From an uncultured Thermoleophilia bacterium (GTDB taxonomy: Bacteria; Actinomycetota; Thermoleophilia; Gaiellales; F1-60-MAGs149), in contig CADCWC010000244.1 of assembly GCA_902806305.1 (NCBI GenBank), forward strand, positions 1 through 6,363: DNA of 6,363 bases. Direction: 5' to 3'. Both the position numbers and the translations under genes were made by a program. The notes beneath the pieces are model-generated. The model was given only the letters and a program-made list of their open reading frames with translations, made no database searches and was not told where the DNA came from. Position 1 is the stretch's first letter. Each line of letters begins with the position of its first letter. Below, piece after piece: positions 4,856 through 6,363 of the stretch.

Positions 4856-6363
4856 TCAGACGCCGACCGGCCGCGGCTCGAGCTCCGCGGGCGCCTCCCG
4901 GCGCTCCGGCTCGACGGGCGGCGGTGGCGGCGGCGGCGCGGGTTCCTCCTCGACGGCAGGCCGCGTCGCCAGCAGGGCGACGGCCGCGAACGGCACGAAC
5001 CAGGGGATGTAGAGGTAGAACCAGTGTGTGAGGACGATCTGGAACCCGACGAGCAGGGCCCCTGAGAGGGCCGCCACCCGCACCACGTCGAGACGCCACG
5101 GCAGCAGGTAGAGCGCCGCGGCGGCGACGACGAGCGCGAGCTTCAGCGCCTTCTGCGGCGCGGCCAGGTCCGGGAAGCCGGGGTAGCCGCCCCAGTCCCA
5201 GATCGAGAAGGGTGACGGGCGCTCGAGCTGCCAGCCGAACGTGCGGTCCCAGAACGTGCCGATCGCCCCCGGGCCGTCAAGGGCGACGAGCAGGCCGAAC
5301 GAGACGACCACCGACAGCCCCATTCCGGCCACGACCCGCAGGCCGCCGGCGCCCAGGCGGAGCACGTCGAGGACCCGCCGACCGATAGCCGGGCGGGGCT
5401 GCGGCTCGTCGCCGACCGTGTCGGCGCGGCGCCGTGAGGACGGGCGGTCGGCCCGGATCCAGAGCGGGACGAGGAGCAGCGGCGCGAACTTCGCGAGCGC
5501 GGCGCAGCCGAGCAGGAACCCGCGTGCCGTCGGGTACGAGAAGAGCGCGAGCCCCCAGGCCAGGAAGGCCGCGATCACGGCGTCGTTCGAGTTCGACGAG
5601 AGGGCGTAGGTCGTGAAGGGGAAGGCGGTCCAGAGGAACACGGCGGCCGCGGCGAGCCGCACGCCGCCCAGCCTGAGCCCGGCCACCGCGAGCCCCGCGG
5701 CGGCGAGCAGGTCGAAGAGGAACGCCGTGCCGTGCGCGGCCGGCAGGTCGTCCCAGAGCCCGGTCCAGCCGAGCGCGGCCGTCATCGGCACGTAGGAGGC
5801 GTACATGACCGGACCGTAGGTGTCGCCGCGCTCCACGGGCGACTCGCAGGCGCCCGAGGGTTGGATGTACGCCTGCCACGAGCCGTCGCTGTAGCGCTTC
5901 CCGCAGTGCTGCTCCGTCCGCTTCGGCATCGTGCCGTAGGGGTTCGAGCCCTCCACGATCCGGTCGGCGCCGACCACGCTCGCGTAGCCGACGTCGATCA
6001 CGTTCGAGGACCAGTAGTTGAGGCCGCCGCGGAAGCCGAGCGCGAACACGGCCAGGCCCGCGACGAGCCAGATCGGCCAGCGCGTCGCGTAGAGCGGCCG
6101 GTGGCGCCGCCCGAGGCCGATCGCCAGGAGCCGCCCGAAGAGGTACACGAGCGGCGGATAGGCGAGCGGGACGGACCAGAACACGAGGCCCTCGTTGAAG
6201 AGCAGGAGCGACACCGTGAACGAGGCCAGCATCAGCACGTCCAGGTTGCGGAGCGACAGGATCCGCCGCCAGTCGAACAGGCCGAGGACGAACAGGCCGA
6301 GCAGCGGGAAGAGGATCTCGGCGTCGTTGATGCGGCGGCCGAACGAGCCCTTGTTGCCGCGGG
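4856..6363 (-). CDS. Multi-pass membrane glycosyltransferase, GT-C / GT87-like (5' end beyond window)
   Basis: The frame is open from the right edge to the TGA at 4858-4856, giving 501 residues without the true start. The GTG at 6238 is internal, because 41 in-frame, protein-like residues precede it. About ten hydrophobic helices alternate with loops, as in polyprenyl-phosphate-sugar dependent GT-C enzymes of the GT87/DUF2029 kind. Typical blocks are RIVEGSNPYG (134-143), DTYGPVMYASYVP (180-192), SNSNDAVIAAFLAWGLALF (256-274), RTFGWQLERPSPFS (373-386) and THWFYLYIPWF (445-455). Asp123, in a predicted outer loop before the NPYG block, is a candidate catalytic residue by position only. The loop between NPYG and DTYGP carries Cys153 and Cys172, which could form a disulfide outside the membrane. 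The tail after residue 468 is hydrophilic, with seven consecutive prolines. Acceptor and sugar are unknown; family assignment is by motif memory and fairly secure at fold level. Confidence 0.75.
   Translation of the reverse strand, partial: RGNKGSFGRRINDAEILFPLLGLFVLGLFDWRRILSLRNLDVLMLASFTVSLLLFNEGLVFWSVPLAYPPLVYLFGRLLAIGLGRRHRPLYATRWPIWLVAGLAVFALGFRGGLNYWSSNVIDVGYASVVGADRIVEGSNPYGTMPKRTEQHCGKRYSDGSWQAYIQPSGACESPVERGDTYGPVMYASYVPMTAALGWTGLWDDLPAAHGTAFLFDLLAAAGLAVAGLRLGGVRLAAAAVFLWTAFPFTTYALSSNSNDAVIAAFLAWGLALFSYPTARGFLLGCAALAKFAPLLLVPLWIRADRPSSRRRADTVGDEPQPRPAIGRRVLDVLRLGAGGLRVVAGMGLSVVVSFGLLVALDGPGAIGTFWDRTFGWQLERPSPFSIWDWGGYPGFPDLAAPQKALKLALVVAAAALYLLPWRLDVVRVAALSGALLVGFQIVLTHWFYLYIPWFVPFAAVALLATRPAVEEEPAPPPPPPPVEPERREAPAELEPRPVGV
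4916..4936. repeat. Short GGN trinucleotide repeat encoding heptaproline
   Basis: Seven tandem GGC/GGT/GGG units on the plus strand read as seven consecutive proline codons on the minus strand, in the C-terminal tail of the glycosyltransferase (residues 476-482 of the visible part). Such tracts can vary in unit number by slippage. Runs of proline this long normally need elongation factor P for efficient translation. Confidence 0.7.

Noticed and set aside
1..6363. CRISPR arrays, tRNA or rRNA genes, insertion sequences, toxin-antitoxin or defence genes
   Set aside because: I looked on both strands for direct-repeat spacing, cloverleaf sequences, transposase motifs and known defence domains, and saw none.

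Overview
The window is very GC-rich, with coding sequence strongly biased to G or C at third codon positions and several GTG starts. A DUF4383 membrane protein, an ABC-2 exporter and a GT87-like membrane glycosyltransferase together suggest an Actinomycetota chromosome, possibly Thermoleophilia. That placement is inference, because no rRNA, tRNA or marker gene is present.

Layout: (1) 1-1980, minus strand: a two-gene ABC exporter operon, ATPase then ABC-2 permease, joined by a 4-base ATGA overlap; the permease runs off the left edge. (2) 1981-2189: a short divergent control region. (3) 2190-3814, plus strand: a membrane-anchored M23-like (LytM-fold) protein that appears to lack one zinc ligand, coupled by a 4-base GTGA overlap to a well-conserved YmdB/TIGR00282 metallophosphoesterase. 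(4) 3826-4290, minus strand: a DUF4383 four-helix membrane protein with an excellent Shine-Dalgarno site, convergent with the phosphodiesterase. (5) 4291-4635: an intergenic region holding two palindromes, one a 20-bp near-perfect inverted repeat. (6) 4636-4803, plus strand: a probable 55-residue single-pass membrane protein. (7) 4856-6363, minus strand: a large multi-pass GT-C type glycosyltransferase, open at the right edge, with a proline-rich C-terminal tail.

Most products are membrane or envelope proteins: an exporter, a murein-hydrolase-like anchor, a lipid-linked-sugar type transferase and two small membrane proteins. The exception is the cytoplasmic cyclic-nucleotide phosphodiesterase. 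Its tight coupling to the degenerate M23 protein is the most interesting association here. I see no CRISPR array, transposase, phage gene, toxin-antitoxin pair or RNA gene, and nothing that clearly forms a new defence or biosynthetic system. The window reads as ordinary chromosome with a few points worth checking.
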